33,902 nucleotides of DNA from an uncultured Lachnospiraceae bacterium. GTDB taxonomy: Bacteria; Bacillota; Clostridia; Lachnospirales; Lachnospiraceae. Positions 1 to 8,769 of this stretch are shown piece after piece; the first letter of the stretch is position 1, and each line of letters starts with the position of its first letter. The position numbers and the translations under genes are program-made. The stretch lies in NCBI GenBank assembly GCA_900316395.1, contig ONCT01000021.1, forward strand, positions 1 through 33,902, read 5' to 3'. The notes under the pieces were generated by a model. It did no database searches and was not told where the DNA came from. It saw nothing but the letters and a program-made list of their open reading frames with translations.

Positions 1-723
1 CAGCCTCAGGTTGATTCAGAAGGTAAGGTTATTGGTGCTGAGGCGCTTGCTAGATGGGTTGATCCAGAAAAGGGCGTAATACCGCCTATGGACTTTATTC
101 CATTGCTAGAAAAGAACGGTATGATAGGCCGCTTGGATGTATATGTATGGAAGCTTGCCTGCAGTAAGCTTGCTGAGTGGGAGAAGAAGGGAATTGATCT
201 GTCCTTATCAGTTAACATTTCTCCGAAGGACTTCTACTATATGGATATTAGCAAGATATTTAAGAATTATCTTAAATTATATGATATATCGCCTTCTAAG
301 CTACATCTTGAGATTACAGAAACAGCGGTATTCAATAATGTGCCTAAGCAGGTTAGCTTGATTGAGGAATTGCAGAATCTTGATTATGTAGTTGAGATGG
401 ATGACTTTGGAAGTGGATTTTCTTCCCTTAATATGCTCAAAGACATTCCTGTAGATGTAGTTAAGATTGATATGGCGTTTCTTCAGCATACCGAAAATGT
501 GGATAAGGCGAGGATTATCTTATCTTCAATAATTTCACTATGTAAGAAGCTTGACATAGCTACGGTTGTTGAAGGTGTAGAGACTAGCGCGCAGCTAGAA
601 TTCTTAGTTGAGGAAGGAGCAGATATGTTCCAGGGCTATTTCTTCTCAAAGCCTATTCCTGTGGAAGAATTTGAGGAGTCTTATTGCGGTGGGCATACGG
701 TAGATTTTTCTTATGAATTATGA
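1..723 (+). CDS. EAL-domain cyclic-di-GMP phosphodiesterase, 5' end outside window
   Basis: The reading frame is open from the first base, so this is the C-terminal part of a longer protein; an internal ATG at 88 is not the start. The visible 240 residues are an almost complete EAL domain, which hydrolyses c-di-GMP to pGpG. The signature motifs are present in order: GAEALARW (EAL), SVNIS (Asn), HLEITET (Glu), DDFGSGFSSL (metal-binding Asp pair), VKID (Lys and Asp), VVEGVET (Glu) and FQGYFFSKP (Gln). All usual metal and catalytic positions look intact, so an active phosphodiesterase is expected. What lies N-terminal (GGDEF, PAS, membrane segments) cannot be seen. It ends 60 bases before ispF. 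A second EAL gene lies about 4.5 kb downstream. Confidence 0.93.
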   Translation, partial: QPQVDSEGKVIGAEALARWVDPEKGVIPPMDFIPLLEKNGMIGRLDVYVWKLACSKLAEWEKKGIDLSLSVNISPKDFYYMDISKIFKNYLKLYDISPSKLHLEITETAVFNNVPKQVSLIEELQNLDYVVEMDDFGSGFSSLNMLKDIPVDVVKIDMAFLQHTENVDKARIILSSIISLCKKLDIATVVEGVETSAQLEFLVEEGADMFQGYFFSKPIPVEEFEESYCGGHTVDFSYEL

Positions 724-783
724 TACAATTTCCTTTAATGGATTTGGTGTATATTACTAAATATGTAAGGAGTGTGAGGGGTT

Positions 784-1251
784 ATGAGAATAGGAAATGG
801 ATATGATGTACATAAGCTGGTTGAAGGAAGAGACTTAATCTTAGGAGGCGTTAAGATTGAGCATTCTAAGGGTTTGCTTGGTCATTCTGACGCTGATGTT
901 CTTACACATTCAGTTATGGATGCATTGCTTGGTGCTGCTGGTAAGGGGGATATTGGACTACATTTTCCGGATACAGACCCATCCTTAGAGGGTGTATCTT
1001 CTATGCAGCTTCTAGAGCAGGTTATGGAACTGCTTGAGAAGGATAATTACAGAGTGGTAAATGTTGATGCTACAATTATTGCTCAGGCTCCAAAGCTTAG
1101 ACCATATATTAATGCTATGGAGGAGAATATTGCATCTGTAATTCATTGTGAGATATCACATGTTAATATTAAGGCTACTACAGAGGAGCATATGGGCTTT
1201 ACTGGACGAGAAGAAGGCATAAGTGCTAATTGTGTATGCCTCATAGAATAA
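784..1251 (+). CDS. ispF: 2-C-methyl-D-erythritol 2,4-cyclodiphosphate synthase
   Basis: IspF converts CDP-ME 2-phosphate to the cyclic diphosphate in the non-mevalonate (MEP) isoprenoid pathway, in the cytoplasm. The 155-residue length is normal for the family. The N-terminal GYDVH supplies the metal-binding Asp and His, [20 protein letters not shown] is the family signature with the third metal His, and a [15 protein letters not shown] segment near the C-terminus completes the active site. A GAGGGG ribosome site sits just before the ATG. It heads a run of same-strand genes (cysE, cysS, mrnC, rlmB, sigH), an order also known from Bacillus and clostridia. The usual partner ispD is not in the window. 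Confidence 0.96.
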   Translation: MRIGNGYDVHKLVEGRDLILGGVKIEHSKGLLGHSDADVLTHSVMDALLGAAGKGDIGLHFPDTDPSLEGVSSMQLLEQVMELLEKDNYRVVNVDATIIAQAPKLRPYINAMEENIASVIHCEISHVNIKATTEEHMGFTGREEGISANCVCLIE

Positions 1252-1308
1252 ATGAAAGGATAATCTGTATATTTTACAGGTGTTAAATAATTAATTCAGG
1301 ATATAATT

Positions 1309-2013
1309 ATGAGTGAAGAGGTTAATAATAAGCCAGAACGCAAAGGGTTTATTGCAAGATATAAAGAAGAATTCAATGTAATTAAAGAAAGAGATCCTGC
1401 TATAAAGTCAATATGGGAGGTGCTGCTATATCCTAGCTTCAAGGTTATGATTAAGTATAGGAAGGCACATAAGCTTTATCTTAAGGGTCATTATTTCAGA
1501 GCAAGACGCATATCCCAGAAGGCTGCAAGAAAGACAGGAATTGAGATACATCCTGGTGCTACTATTGGTAAAGGGTTCTTTATCGACCATGGTAGTGGGG
1601 TTGTTATTGGTGAGACCACAATTATAGGTGATAATGTCACACTTTATCAGGGCGTAACACTTGGAGGAACTGGTAAGGAATGTGGCAAGCGTCATCCTAC
1701 CATAGGTAATAATGTAATGATTTCAGTTGGAGCTAAGGTTCTTGGCTCCTTTACTGTGGGTGATAATTCTAAGATTGGCGCAGGGTCTGTGGTAATCGAA
1801 GAGGTTCCGCCTAATTGTACAGTTGTAGGTGTTCCAGGTCGAATAGTTAAGCAGGATAATGTTAAGGTTCCACCTAGGGAAACTATGGATCAGATTCATT
1901 TGCCTGATCCTGTTAAGGATGATATCAATGTTCTTAAGCACGAGAATTCAGAACTGGTTAGTCGTTTGCTTGAGTTAGAAGATAAAGTAAGGGAGTTGCA
2001 GAAAGGGAAATAA
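1309..2013 (+). CDS. cysE: serine O-acetyltransferase
   Basis: CysE acetylates L-serine with acetyl-CoA to O-acetylserine, the first step of cysteine synthesis. The protein (234 residues) has an N-terminal helical part and a left-handed beta-helix built from hexapeptide repeats (about residues 80-170), including [37 protein letters not shown] and a VVGVPGR end cap. The catalytic Asp-His pair is in FIDHG. The last 35 residues are charged and heptad-like ([19 protein letters not shown]), probably a short coiled coil beyond the usual end. The stop codon shares a base with the cysS start (TAATG), which implies translational coupling. With cysS it links cysteine supply to charging of tRNA-Cys. No T-box leader is visible upstream. 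Confidence 0.95.
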   Translation: MSEEVNNKPERKGFIARYKEEFNVIKERDPAIKSIWEVLLYPSFKVMIKYRKAHKLYLKGHYFRARRISQKAARKTGIEIHPGATIGKGFFIDHGSGVVIGETTIIGDNVTLYQGVTLGGTGKECGKRHPTIGNNVMISVGAKVLGSFTVGDNSKIGAGSVVIEEVPPNCTVVGVPGRIVKQDNVKVPPRETMDQIHLPDPVKDDINVLKHENSELVSRLLELEDKVRELQKGK

Positions 2014-3413
2014 TGAGAATTTACAATACATTAACGAAGTCAAAAGAAGAATTTAAGCCAATTGAAGAAGGTAAGGTTAGCATGTATGTGTGTGGCCCTA
2101 CTGTGTATAATTATATTCATATTGGCAATGCCAGACCTATGATTGTCTTCGATACTGCCAGAAGATATATGGAATATAAGGGCTTAGATGTTAATTATGT
2201 ATCTAACTTTACTGATGTTGATGACAAGATTATCAAGAAGGCGCTTGAAGAAGGTGTTGATAGTGAAGTGATATCTAAGAGATATATAGAGGAATGCAAG
2301 AAGGATATGGAAGGCCTTAATGTTAAGCCTGCAACAGTTCATCCTCTTGCTACAGAAGAGATTTCTGGAATGATTGATATGATATCAACTCTTATTGATA
2401 AGGGATATGCTTACAAGGCTGATGATGGTACGGTATATTATCGAACCAGGAAATTCACTGATTATGGCAAGCTGTCTCATAAGAATATTGATGATTTAGA
2501 GGCAGGTCACAGGAGTATTAATGTAACTGGTGAGCTTAAGGAAGACCCACTTGACTTCGTGCTTTGGAAGCCTAAGAAGGAAGGAGAGCCTTATTGGGAG
2601 TCACCTTGGAGCGATGGTAGACCAGGCTGGCATATTGAGTGTTCTGTTATGTCTAAGAAGTACCTTGGTGACAGCATCGACATACATGCAGGGGGAGAGG
2701 ACTTGATATTCCCTCATCATGAGAACGAGATTGCCCAGTCAGAGGCAGCTAATGGTAAGACATTCGCCAATTATTGGATGCATAACGGATTCCTTAATAT
2801 TGACAATAAGAAAATGAGTAAGTCCCTTGGCAATTTCTTTACTGTTAGAGAGATTGCTGATAAGTACGATCTACAGGTGCTTAGGTTCTTTATGTTAAGC
2901 GCTCATTACAGAAGTCCGCTTAATTTCAGCGCTGAGCTTATGGAGGCAGCTAAGTCAGGCTTAGAGAGAATCCATAATTCCTACGATAACTTAATGTATC
3001 TATATGAGAATGCTTCAACTGATGAAGCTGATGAATCAGAATACAAGGAAGCAGTAGATAAGTACATTAAGAAATTCGAAGAGGCTATGGAGGATGATTT
3101 CAATACAGCTGATGCAATTTCTGCTGTATTTGAGCTTGTTAAATACATCAATCAGAATGTTGGTGATAATACGGCTAAGAATGTACTTAAGCTATTTATT
3201 GATAATCTGTCAATGCTATGTGATATCCTTGGCATTATTCTCAAGAAGGAAGAGAAGCTTCTTGATGCTGATATTGAGAAAATGATTGAAGAAAGACAAC
3301 AGGCAAGGAAGAATAAGGACTTTGCCACAGCAGACAGGATTAGAGACGAGCTTCTTAGCAAGGGAATTGTCCTAGAAGACACAAGAGAAGGTGTAAAGTA
3401 TAAATGGCTTTAA
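2013..3413 (+). CDS. cysS: cysteinyl-tRNA synthetase
   Basis: CysS is the class I enzyme that attaches cysteine to tRNA-Cys. The 466 residues match the normal length. Visible motifs are the zinc ligand in [18 protein letters not shown] followed by the HIGH-type HIGN, WHIECS and [13 protein letters not shown] (the remaining Cys/His/Glu zinc site), and KKMSKSLGN, the KMSKS loop. The C-terminal DALR-type anticodon-binding region is present and ends in EGVKYKWL. The ATG overlaps the cysE stop by one base, and the end overlaps mrnC by ten bases, so the block is translated from one message. Confidence 0.97.
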   Translation: MRIYNTLTKSKEEFKPIEEGKVSMYVCGPTVYNYIHIGNARPMIVFDTARRYMEYKGLDVNYVSNFTDVDDKIIKKALEEGVDSEVISKRYIEECKKDMEGLNVKPATVHPLATEEISGMIDMISTLIDKGYAYKADDGTVYYRTRKFTDYGKLSHKNIDDLEAGHRSINVTGELKEDPLDFVLWKPKKEGEPYWESPWSDGRPGWHIECSVMSKKYLGDSIDIHAGGEDLIFPHHENEIAQSEAANGKTFANYWMHNGFLNIDNKKMSKSLGNFFTVREIADKYDLQVLRFFMLSAHYRSPLNFSAELMEAAKSGLERIHNSYDNLMYLYENASTDEADESEYKEAVDKYIKKFEEAMEDDFNTADAISAVFELVKYINQNVGDNTAKNVLKLFIDNLSMLCDILGIILKKEEKLLDADIEKMIEERQQARKNKDFATADRIRDELLSKGIVLEDTREGVKYKWL

Positions 3414-3838
3414 ATCAGGAAATAATAGATTATTTTGAAGGTAAAGAGGTGGATATTAAGACATATTCACCTCTTACATTTGCGTATATAGGAGATGATG
3501 TATTCGACTTAGTAATTAGAACTATTGTTGTAAATAAGGGTAATACATCACCTAACAAGCTTCATAATACAGTAATACGCTATGTTAGCGCCAAGGCACA
3601 GGCTAAGATGTGTGACGCTATTAATCCTTTACTAAATGATGAGGAACAAGACATTCTTAGAAGAGGACGTAATTCCAAGCCTCATACTAAGGCGAAGAAT
3701 GCAAGTAGCGCAGATTATATGAAGGCTACGGCTCTAGAGACATTAATAGGATATCTGTATCTAAAGAACGATATGGAGAGGATATTTGAACTAATTAAAA
3801 CAGGAATTAACAAAATAGAGGAAGAAAATGAGAGATAA
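3404..3838 (+). CDS. mrnC: Mini-ribonuclease 3 (Mini-III)
   Basis: Mini-III is a small RNase III-like endonuclease without the double-stranded RNA-binding domain; in Bacillus it matures the 23S rRNA ends. The 144 residues contain the RNase III catalytic-domain signature near the N-terminus ([20 protein letters not shown], with the acidic metal ligands) and a second acidic site in the [13 protein letters not shown] helix. The position between cysS and rlmB is the conserved Firmicutes location and strongly supports the name. It overlaps both neighbours (ten bases with cysS, eleven with rlmB). Pairing with rlmB puts two 23S rRNA maturation functions side by side. Confidence 0.94.
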   Translation: MALNQEIIDYFEGKEVDIKTYSPLTFAYIGDDVFDLVIRTIVVNKGNTSPNKLHNTVIRYVSAKAQAKMCDAINPLLNDEEQDILRRGRNSKPHTKAKNASSADYMKATALETLIGYLYLKNDMERIFELIKTGINKIEEENER

Positions 3839-4568
3839 TAATGACATAATCTGTGGAAGAAATTCTGTATTAGAGGCAATTAGAAGTGGTAATATGGTTG
3901 ATAAGATTCTTATTCTTGAAGGCAAGCATGATGGACCAACTAATACAATCCTAAGGGAAGCTAAGAAGAATAAGATTATTGTGGAATTTACCAATAAGTC
4001 AGTTCTTAATGGCATGTGTGAAGAGAAGAAGCATCAGGGTGTTATCGCTTATGTATCGCCTTATGAATATGCCGAGGTTGATGATATCTTAGATAAAGCG
4101 AAGGCCAAGGGTGAAGACGCATTTATCATAATCCTTGATGAAATTGAAGACCCACATAATCTTGGAGCCATTATTAGAACGGCTAATCTGTGTGGAGCAC
4201 ATGGCGTTATTATTCCTAAGAGAAGAGCCGCAAGACTTACAAGTGTAGTGGCTAATACCTCTGCTGGTGCCCTTAACTATACACCGGTTGCCAAGGTTAC
4301 TAATATTGCTAAGACAATAGAGGAGCTTAAGAAGAAAGGGCTGTGGTTCGTATGTGGCGATATGTCAGGAGAAGTTATGTATAATCTTGACCTTAAGGGG
4401 CCAATTGGGCTTGTTATTGGTAATGAGGGCTCTGGAGTTAGTGAGAATGTTAAGAAGAAATGCGACTTTATAGCATCAATACCAATGAAGGGCGACATTG
4501 ATTCTCTTAATGCGTCCGTATCTTGCGGTGTGCTATGCTATGAGATTGTAAGACAGAGAATGGGCTAA
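3828..4568 (+). CDS. rlmB: 23S rRNA (guanosine-2'-O-)-methyltransferase, TrmH/SpoU family
   Basis: This SPOUT-fold enzyme methylates the ribose of a guanosine in the 23S rRNA peptidyl-transferase region using S-adenosylmethionine. The 246 residues have an N-terminal L30e-like substrate-binding domain starting with ICGRNSVLEAI, then the SpoU motifs: LDEIEDPHNLGAIIRTA (motif 1), GLVIGNEGSGVS (motif 2) and IPMKGDIDSLNASVSCGV (motif 3, with the knot). The start lies inside the 3' end of mrnC. In many Firmicutes yacP follows rlmB; here sigH follows directly. Confidence 0.94.
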   Translation: MRDNNDIICGRNSVLEAIRSGNMVDKILILEGKHDGPTNTILREAKKNKIIVEFTNKSVLNGMCEEKKHQGVIAYVSPYEYAEVDDILDKAKAKGEDAFIIILDEIEDPHNLGAIIRTANLCGAHGVIIPKRRAARLTSVVANTSAGALNYTPVAKVTNIAKTIEELKKKGLWFVCGDMSGEVMYNLDLKGPIGLVIGNEGSGVSENVKKKCDFIASIPMKGDIDSLNASVSCGVLCYEIVRQRMG

Positions 4569-4626
4569 ATGTTAATAAACCGAGACTGAGAATAGACTAA
4601 GATTGACAGAATTAGTAGGGAGCAGC

Positions 4627-5193
4627 ATGGATTATTCTGTATTAAGTGATGAAGAAATAATACAAGCATATAGAGATGGAAAGCTGGATGCAATTGACTA
4701 TATGATAAGGAAATATACGCCTTTGATATATAAGTGTCATAACAACAGGTATGCAGTTGGCTTTAGCAGGGATGACTTCATTCAGGAGGGCTTTATTGGG
4801 CTCCTAAGTGCGGTAAACAAATACGAAATCGGCACTGATGCATCATTTTACACCTATGCCAAAACCTGTATTGATAACAGCATGAACAAACTAATGGAGA
4901 AGTCAAGACTTAAGAAGAATCAGATTCTTAATAATAGTAAATCCTTAGAGGAGACTGAGGAATTAAGCGAGATACTAGGGGGCGACCCAGAGGGAATTGT
5001 GTTATCGAAGATGATTAATGAAGACACATTTGCCAAGGTAGAATCTAAGCTCTCCAAAGGTGAGCTGGAGGTATATAATCTCTTAAGAGATGGGTATGTG
5101 GCAAGGGAAATTGCAGACATGTTAGGTAAGGACAGCAAATCTGTTGATAATACCATTCAGAGAATTAAGAATAAAGCGAGAAAAGCCTGTTAA
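4627..5193 (+). CDS. sigH: RNA polymerase sigma-70 family factor, SigH/Spo0H-like
   Basis: Sigma-H directs RNA polymerase to stationary-phase and early sporulation or competence promoters in Firmicutes. The 188 residues contain region 2 (YKPLIYK-like IRKYTPLIYKCHNN, then FIQEGFIGLLSAVNKYE, the -10 recognition and melting part) and region 4 (GYVAREIADMLGKDSKSVDNTIQRI, a helix-turn-helix for the -35). I chose ATG 4627 because AGGGAG (4617-4622) precedes it; an in-frame TTG at 4603 would add eight residues but has only a poor ribosome site. The position after rlmB matches Bacillus and clostridial gene order, although yacP is missing. Whether this organism sporulates cannot be judged from this window. 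Confidence 0.88.
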   Translation: MDYSVLSDEEIIQAYRDGKLDAIDYMIRKYTPLIYKCHNNRYAVGFSRDDFIQEGFIGLLSAVNKYEIGTDASFYTYAKTCIDNSMNKLMEKSRLKKNQILNNSKSLEETEELSEILGGDPEGIVLSKMINEDTFAKVESKLSKGELEVYNLLRDGYVAREIADMLGKDSKSVDNTIQRIKNKARKAC

Positions 5194-5286
5194 ATATTTA
5201 ACACAGAATTCACAAAAAATACATAGTATTTATTATGAGTTTATAATATAATCTTCTAGGAGTTTTTTGGTATTGAGGGCAAACAG

Positions 5287-6582
5287 TTGAAAAATGAACT
5301 AGAAATAAAGAATAATAAAAAGAAGTCTCTTAAGAAGTTTCCTTCTCTTGATAAATTCAAGAGAAAAGGAAAGAAGCTTGTGGATGATATGCAGCAAGCT
5401 GTTCTTATCAGCATTAATCTAAGGAATCTAAAGTATTTCAATGAGATATATGGCACCAAGGAGGGTGATATTCTTATTCAGAATATGGTAGATTATTTCT
5501 GCTATGATAATGAGAATTGCATCATTGGAACCAAGAGCTATGTAGATCATATCTTAATTCTATGTGAGGGATATAATTATTCGAAGGAAGAATTAATCTC
5601 TTATTATGATGATTTCGCCAAGAGTTTTATAGATAAGACTAATAAAGAATATCCTAGGGCTAAGATTAGCCTTGATTTGGGCATGTGTATTGTAAGCAAG
5701 AATGAGGATTTCATAGTTGCACAGGATAATGCCAGATATGCCAGAAGAAGTATAGGCAATAGCTATGATACAGCAGTTGCTTTCTATTCTGAGGAGCTTC
5801 GTAAGAAATCCTTAGAGAAAGCCAGTATTATACCGAACTTCCAGAAGGCTATTGATGACGATGCAATTATTGTGTTGTTGCAGCCAAAATATTCTGTTGA
5901 AGAAAATCGCATTGTTGGAGCGGAAGCTTTGTCCAGATTTAGAGATGAAGAGGGCAATATAGTTTCTCCGGGATTATTTATCCCTGTATTAGAGGAGGCC
6001 AACATAATATATCAGCTTGACTATGAGGTGCTTCGTCAGGTTGTTGATATGCAAAAAAGATGGATGGAGGATGGAAGGAAGCTATTCCCGATTTCTGTTA
6101 ATCTCTCTAGAGTAGACCTTCTAGAAGAGTCATTTATTGACAAGATAGATGCCCTTGTTGAAGAATCGGGCATTCCTAAGAACGTTATTGAATTCGAATT
6201 TACTGAGACGGTTCTAGTTGAGAATTTAACTACTGTTATTAGTAAGCTGAATTCCTTGAAGGATAAGGGGTATAGAATAGCAATTGATGATTTTGGCTCT
6301 GGATATAATTCTTTATATGTGTTAGGTCAGATTCCTGCAAATGTTATAAAATTCGACAGGGGATTTGTGCTTCATTCTATTAATAGTGATGTTGGTCTTA
6401 CAATTATGAAGAATCTTGTTGAAACCTTCAAAGAGATAGAGTTCGAGGTTCTCTGTGAAGGCGTTGAGACCAAGGAAGAAGAGAAGAACATAGTAGAGTG
6501 TGGATGCGATGTGATTCAAGGCTATCTGTATGATAAGCCTCTTGATTTAAAGGATTTTGAAGAAAAATATGTAGCTTGTTAG
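5287..6582 (+). CDS. EAL-domain phosphodiesterase with degenerate GGDEF-like domain
   Basis: The 431-residue protein has two parts. Residues 1-35 are very lysine-rich. Residues about 38-170 look like a GGDEF fold (ISINLRNLKYFNEIYGTKEGD is the typical first strand-helix), but where GGDEF should stand the sequence reads SYVDHILIL, so diguanylate cyclase activity is not expected; it may be a regulatory domain. Residues about 190-425 form a complete EAL domain: GAEALSRF, SVNLS, EFEFTETV, DDFGSGYNSL, IKFD, CEGVET and IQGYLYDKP. The start is TTG at 5287, preceded by GAGGG with proper spacing; a TATAAT at 5242-5247 could be its -10. No membrane segment is seen. It should lower c-di-GMP in the cytoplasm. 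Confidence 0.9.
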   Translation: MKNELEIKNNKKKSLKKFPSLDKFKRKGKKLVDDMQQAVLISINLRNLKYFNEIYGTKEGDILIQNMVDYFCYDNENCIIGTKSYVDHILILCEGYNYSKEELISYYDDFAKSFIDKTNKEYPRAKISLDLGMCIVSKNEDFIVAQDNARYARRSIGNSYDTAVAFYSEELRKKSLEKASIIPNFQKAIDDDAIIVLLQPKYSVEENRIVGAEALSRFRDEEGNIVSPGLFIPVLEEANIIYQLDYEVLRQVVDMQKRWMEDGRKLFPISVNLSRVDLLEESFIDKIDALVEESGIPKNVIEFEFTETVLVENLTTVISKLNSLKDKGYRIAIDDFGSGYNSLYVLGQIPANVIKFDRGFVLHSINSDVGLTIMKNLVETFKEIEFEVLCEGVETKEEEKNIVECGCDVIQGYLYDKPLDLKDFEEKYVAC

Positions 6583-6597
6583 AGCTCGCATTATTTT

Positions 6598-6660
6598 AGC
6601 CTCTATATACTTTTGAATGACCAATGAATGTCTTTTCAAAAGTATATAGAGGCTATTTTT
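6598..6660 (+). terminator. strong intrinsic terminator of the EAL gene
   Basis: Two perfectly complementary 19-base arms (6598-6616 and 6636-6654) enclose a 19-base loop and are followed by ATTTTT. It ends transcription of the rightward EAL gene. The T tract overlaps the stop codon of the convergent PHP gene, so the two genes abut tail to tail. Confidence 0.92.
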
Positions 6661-7468
6661 ATAATTCATGTTCTTCTGGCTTACGATTCTTATATACAAA
6701 ATATGAGTTGAAACCACAGTCCTTTAGAATACTTGTGATTTTGTCATAGCCAACACCGATTTGTGTTGTTCTGTGTGCGTCAGAGCCAAGAGTTATTAGC
6801 TTGCCATCAAGCTCCTTATATCTATTAATAGTAGCAATACAAGGGTTAGGCTCTAATAAACCGAACTTGAAGGCCCCTGTGTTAATCTCTAATGCTTTGT
6901 CATTCTCAATTAGCAGATGAAGTATATCGTCAATTATATCGTTATAATCTTCATAAGGAAGCTTCTTAGCCTCATCATTATAACGAATAATATAGTCAAG
7001 ATGACCGTAGGAGTCGAAATCCTTAAATGCATTGATATTCTCTGCCGTAACCTCGAAAAATCTCCTGACGCCTCCCTTGATGCCGTATTTCTCAAAGTAT
7101 TCTGGATAATATGGATCTTCCTTATCAACCTGATGGGTTGAGCCAATTACGAAGTCAAAATCATATGTTGATACAATTTCTCTATGCTTATCAGCAAGGT
7201 GTGGCTGCAAGCCAAGCTCTATTCCCCATAATACCTCAATCTTATTCTGGTACACGCCATTAGAGGTCAGCTTCTCATAACATTTCCTATATTCATCTAT
7301 ATCAAGGTCGAATCGATTAGGCTCGTGATAATAGTCTAGGTCTAGATGGTCTGTAAATGTTATTCCCGCAAGGTTATTATCAATCGAAGCTTCAATCATA
7401 TCTACCATAGGTGCATCGCTGTCTCCAGAGAAATAGCAGTGCATGTGGTTGTTGTATAATTTGTTCAT
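6659..7468 (-). CDS. PHP-domain phosphoesterase, histidinol-phosphatase (HisJ/HisK)-like
   Basis: PHP-fold metal-dependent phosphoesterase of 269 residues, the size of monofunctional HisJ-type histidinol phosphatases (histidine synthesis, histidinol phosphate to histidinol). Metal-binding motifs are in order: NHMHCYFSGDSD (HxH) at the N-terminus, FTDHLDLDYY, VIGSTHQV, a SYGHLDYI segment and the final GSDAHRTTQIGVGYD. A GGAG ribosome site lies a short distance before the ATG. No other his genes are in the window, so the substrate is inferred from the family only; other PHP phosphatases share these motifs. It is transcribed divergently from gap and shares the 7469-7660 regulatory region. Confidence 0.82.
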   Translation of the reverse strand: MNKLYNNHMHCYFSGDSDAPMVDMIEASIDNNLAGITFTDHLDLDYYHEPNRFDLDIDEYRKCYEKLTSNGVYQNKIEVLWGIELGLQPHLADKHREIVSTYDFDFVIGSTHQVDKEDPYYPEYFEKYGIKGGVRRFFEVTAENINAFKDFDSYGHLDYIIRYNDEAKKLPYEDYNDIIDDILHLLIENDKALEINTGAFKFGLLEPNPCIATINRYKELDGKLITLGSDAHRTTQIGVGYDKITSILKDCGFNSYFVYKNRKPEEHEL

Positions 7469-7539
7469 ATTATTAAGTAATTCTCCTTAGTATAAATTAA
7501 CAATAGTATAATAACATACTTAGTATTAATTTGCCTGTT

Positions 7540-7557
7540 TTGTGAAACATTTAACAA
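7540..7557. promoter_or_regulatory. Rex-type operator (redox repressor box) upstream of gap
   Basis: TTGTGAAACATTTAACAA matches the 18-bp Rex palindrome as generally described (TTGTKAAA-NN-TTTMACAA). Rex represses fermentation and NADH-handling genes until NADH rises, and GAPDH genes are known Rex targets in clostridia. The box ends 14 bases before the -35 of the gap promoter. It also lies in the leader region of the divergent PHP gene, which could be affected too. Confidence 0.75.
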
Positions 7558-7571
7558 ATTTCATAAATTAC

Positions 7572-7600
7572 TTGAATTATTGTTGTATTTCAAGTACAAT
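7572..7600 (+). promoter_or_regulatory. sigma-A promoter of gap
   Basis: TTGAAT (7572-7577), a 17-base spacer and TACAAT (7595-7600) form a near-consensus vegetative promoter about 60 bases before the gap start. A 7-base inverted repeat, ACTTGAA (7570-7576) and TTCAAGT (7589-7595), covers the -35 and most of the spacer and could be a second operator. Confidence 0.72.
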
Positions 7601-7660
7601 AGGTAACGGTACTTAAAAGTATTAAAAAAAGAAAAATTATGTCTTTAGGAGGAATTTAAA

Positions 7661-8677
7661 ATGGCAGTAAGAGTAGCTATTAATGGATTCGGACGTATTG
7701 GACGTCTTGCATTCAGACAAATGTTTGGCGCTGAAGGTTATGAGGTTGTTGCAATCAACGACTTAACAAGCCCTAAGATGCTTGCACATTTATTAAAGTA
7801 TGATAGTTCACAGGGTAGATATGAGAAGGCTGAGACAGTTAAGGCTGGCGAAGATTCTATCACTGTTGACGGTAAGGAAATCAAGATTTACGCTGAGGCA
7901 GATGCTAGTAACTGTCCTTGGGGTGACTTAAAGGTAGACGTTGTATTAGAGTGTACAGGATTCTACACATCTAAGGATAAGGCTTCTGCTCATATTAAGG
8001 CAGGCGCTCGTAAGGTTGTTATCTCTGCACCAGCAGGAAATGACCTTCCTACAATCGTATACAATGTTAACCACAATACACTTAAGGCTTCTGATGATGT
8101 TATCTCTGCAGCTTCTTGTACAACTAACTGCTTAGCACCTATGGCTGATGCATTAAACAAGTATGCTGAGATTCAATCAGGTATTATGTGTACAATCCAC
8201 GCTTACACAGGTGATCAGATGACACTTGATGGCCCACAGCGTAAGGGTGACTTAAGAAGATCTCGTGCAGCTGCAGTTAATATCGTTCCTAACTCAACAG
8301 GTGCTGCTAAGGCTATCGGTCTTGTTATCCCTGAGTTAAATGGTAAGTTAATCGGTGCAGCACAGCGTGTTCCTACACCTACAGGTTCTACAACAATTCT
8401 TACAGCTGTAGTTAAGGGTGACAATGTAACAGTTGACGGAATCAATGCTGCAATGAAGGCTGCTGCAACTGAGTCATTCGGATATAACGAAGATGAAATC
8501 GTATCAAGCGATATCGTTGGTATGAGATATGGTTCATTATTCGATGCTACACAGACACTTGTTAGTGAAATCGGTAACGGTTTATATGAAGTACAGGTTG
8601 TATCTTGGTATGACAATGAGAACTCATACACATCTCAGATGGTTCGTACAATTAAGTACTTCTCAGAGTTAGCATAA
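7661..8677 (+). CDS. gap: glyceraldehyde-3-phosphate dehydrogenase, type I
   Basis: GAPDH oxidises glyceraldehyde 3-phosphate to 1,3-bisphosphoglycerate with NAD+ and phosphate. The 338 residues start with the Rossmann motif INGFGRIGR, with Asp in AINDLTSP as expected for NAD specificity. The catalytic cysteine is in [12 protein letters not shown] (about residue 154), the active-site His is in [10 protein letters not shown], and the C-terminus has [10 protein letters not shown]. Codon use is strongly biased, as in highly expressed genes. A GGAGG site precedes the ATG. It is followed by its own terminator and then pgk and tpiA, so glycolytic genes are clustered but not all in one unit. Confidence 0.98.
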   Translation: MAVRVAINGFGRIGRLAFRQMFGAEGYEVVAINDLTSPKMLAHLLKYDSSQGRYEKAETVKAGEDSITVDGKEIKIYAEADASNCPWGDLKVDVVLECTGFYTSKDKASAHIKAGARKVVISAPAGNDLPTIVYNVNHNTLKASDDVISAASCTTNCLAPMADALNKYAEIQSGIMCTIHAYTGDQMTLDGPQRKGDLRRSRAAAVNIVPNSTGAAKAIGLVIPELNGKLIGAAQRVPTPTGSTTILTAVVKGDNVTVDGINAAMKAAATESFGYNEDEIVSSDIVGMRYGSLFDATQTLVSEIGNGLYEVQVVSWYDNENSYTSQMVRTIKYFSELA

Positions 8678-8699
8678 TATAGTTAAATTTAGACCTTTA

Positions 8700-8730
8700 A
8701 GGTCCGGTCTTTAGGATCGGACCTATTTTT
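8700..8730 (+). terminator. intrinsic terminator between gap and pgk
   Basis: AGGTCCGGTC (8700-8709) pairs with GATCGGACCT (8715-8724), one G-U pair, with a five-base loop and ATTTTT following. It would partly uncouple gap from pgk-tpiA. TATAAT-like sequence (GTATAATCC, 8731-8739) right after it may serve a separate pgk promoter. Confidence 0.88.
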
Positions 8731-8769
8731 GTATAATCCTAAGGCATGTTTAATAATGGAGGAAAAGAT

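Noticed and set aside
1252..1308. T-box or other riboswitch before cysE/cysS
   Set aside because: The gap is only 57 bases, with no T-box-like conserved sequence and no terminator; cysS itself overlaps cysE.
4603..4626. TTG start for sigH at 4603
   Set aside because: ATG 4627 has AGGGAG directly upstream and gives a more typical N-terminus; the TTG has no good ribosome site.
8215..8631. Long open frame on the minus strand inside gap (138 codons)
   Set aside because: It is the antisense shadow of a strongly biased, highly expressed gene; no ribosome site and no recognisable protein.
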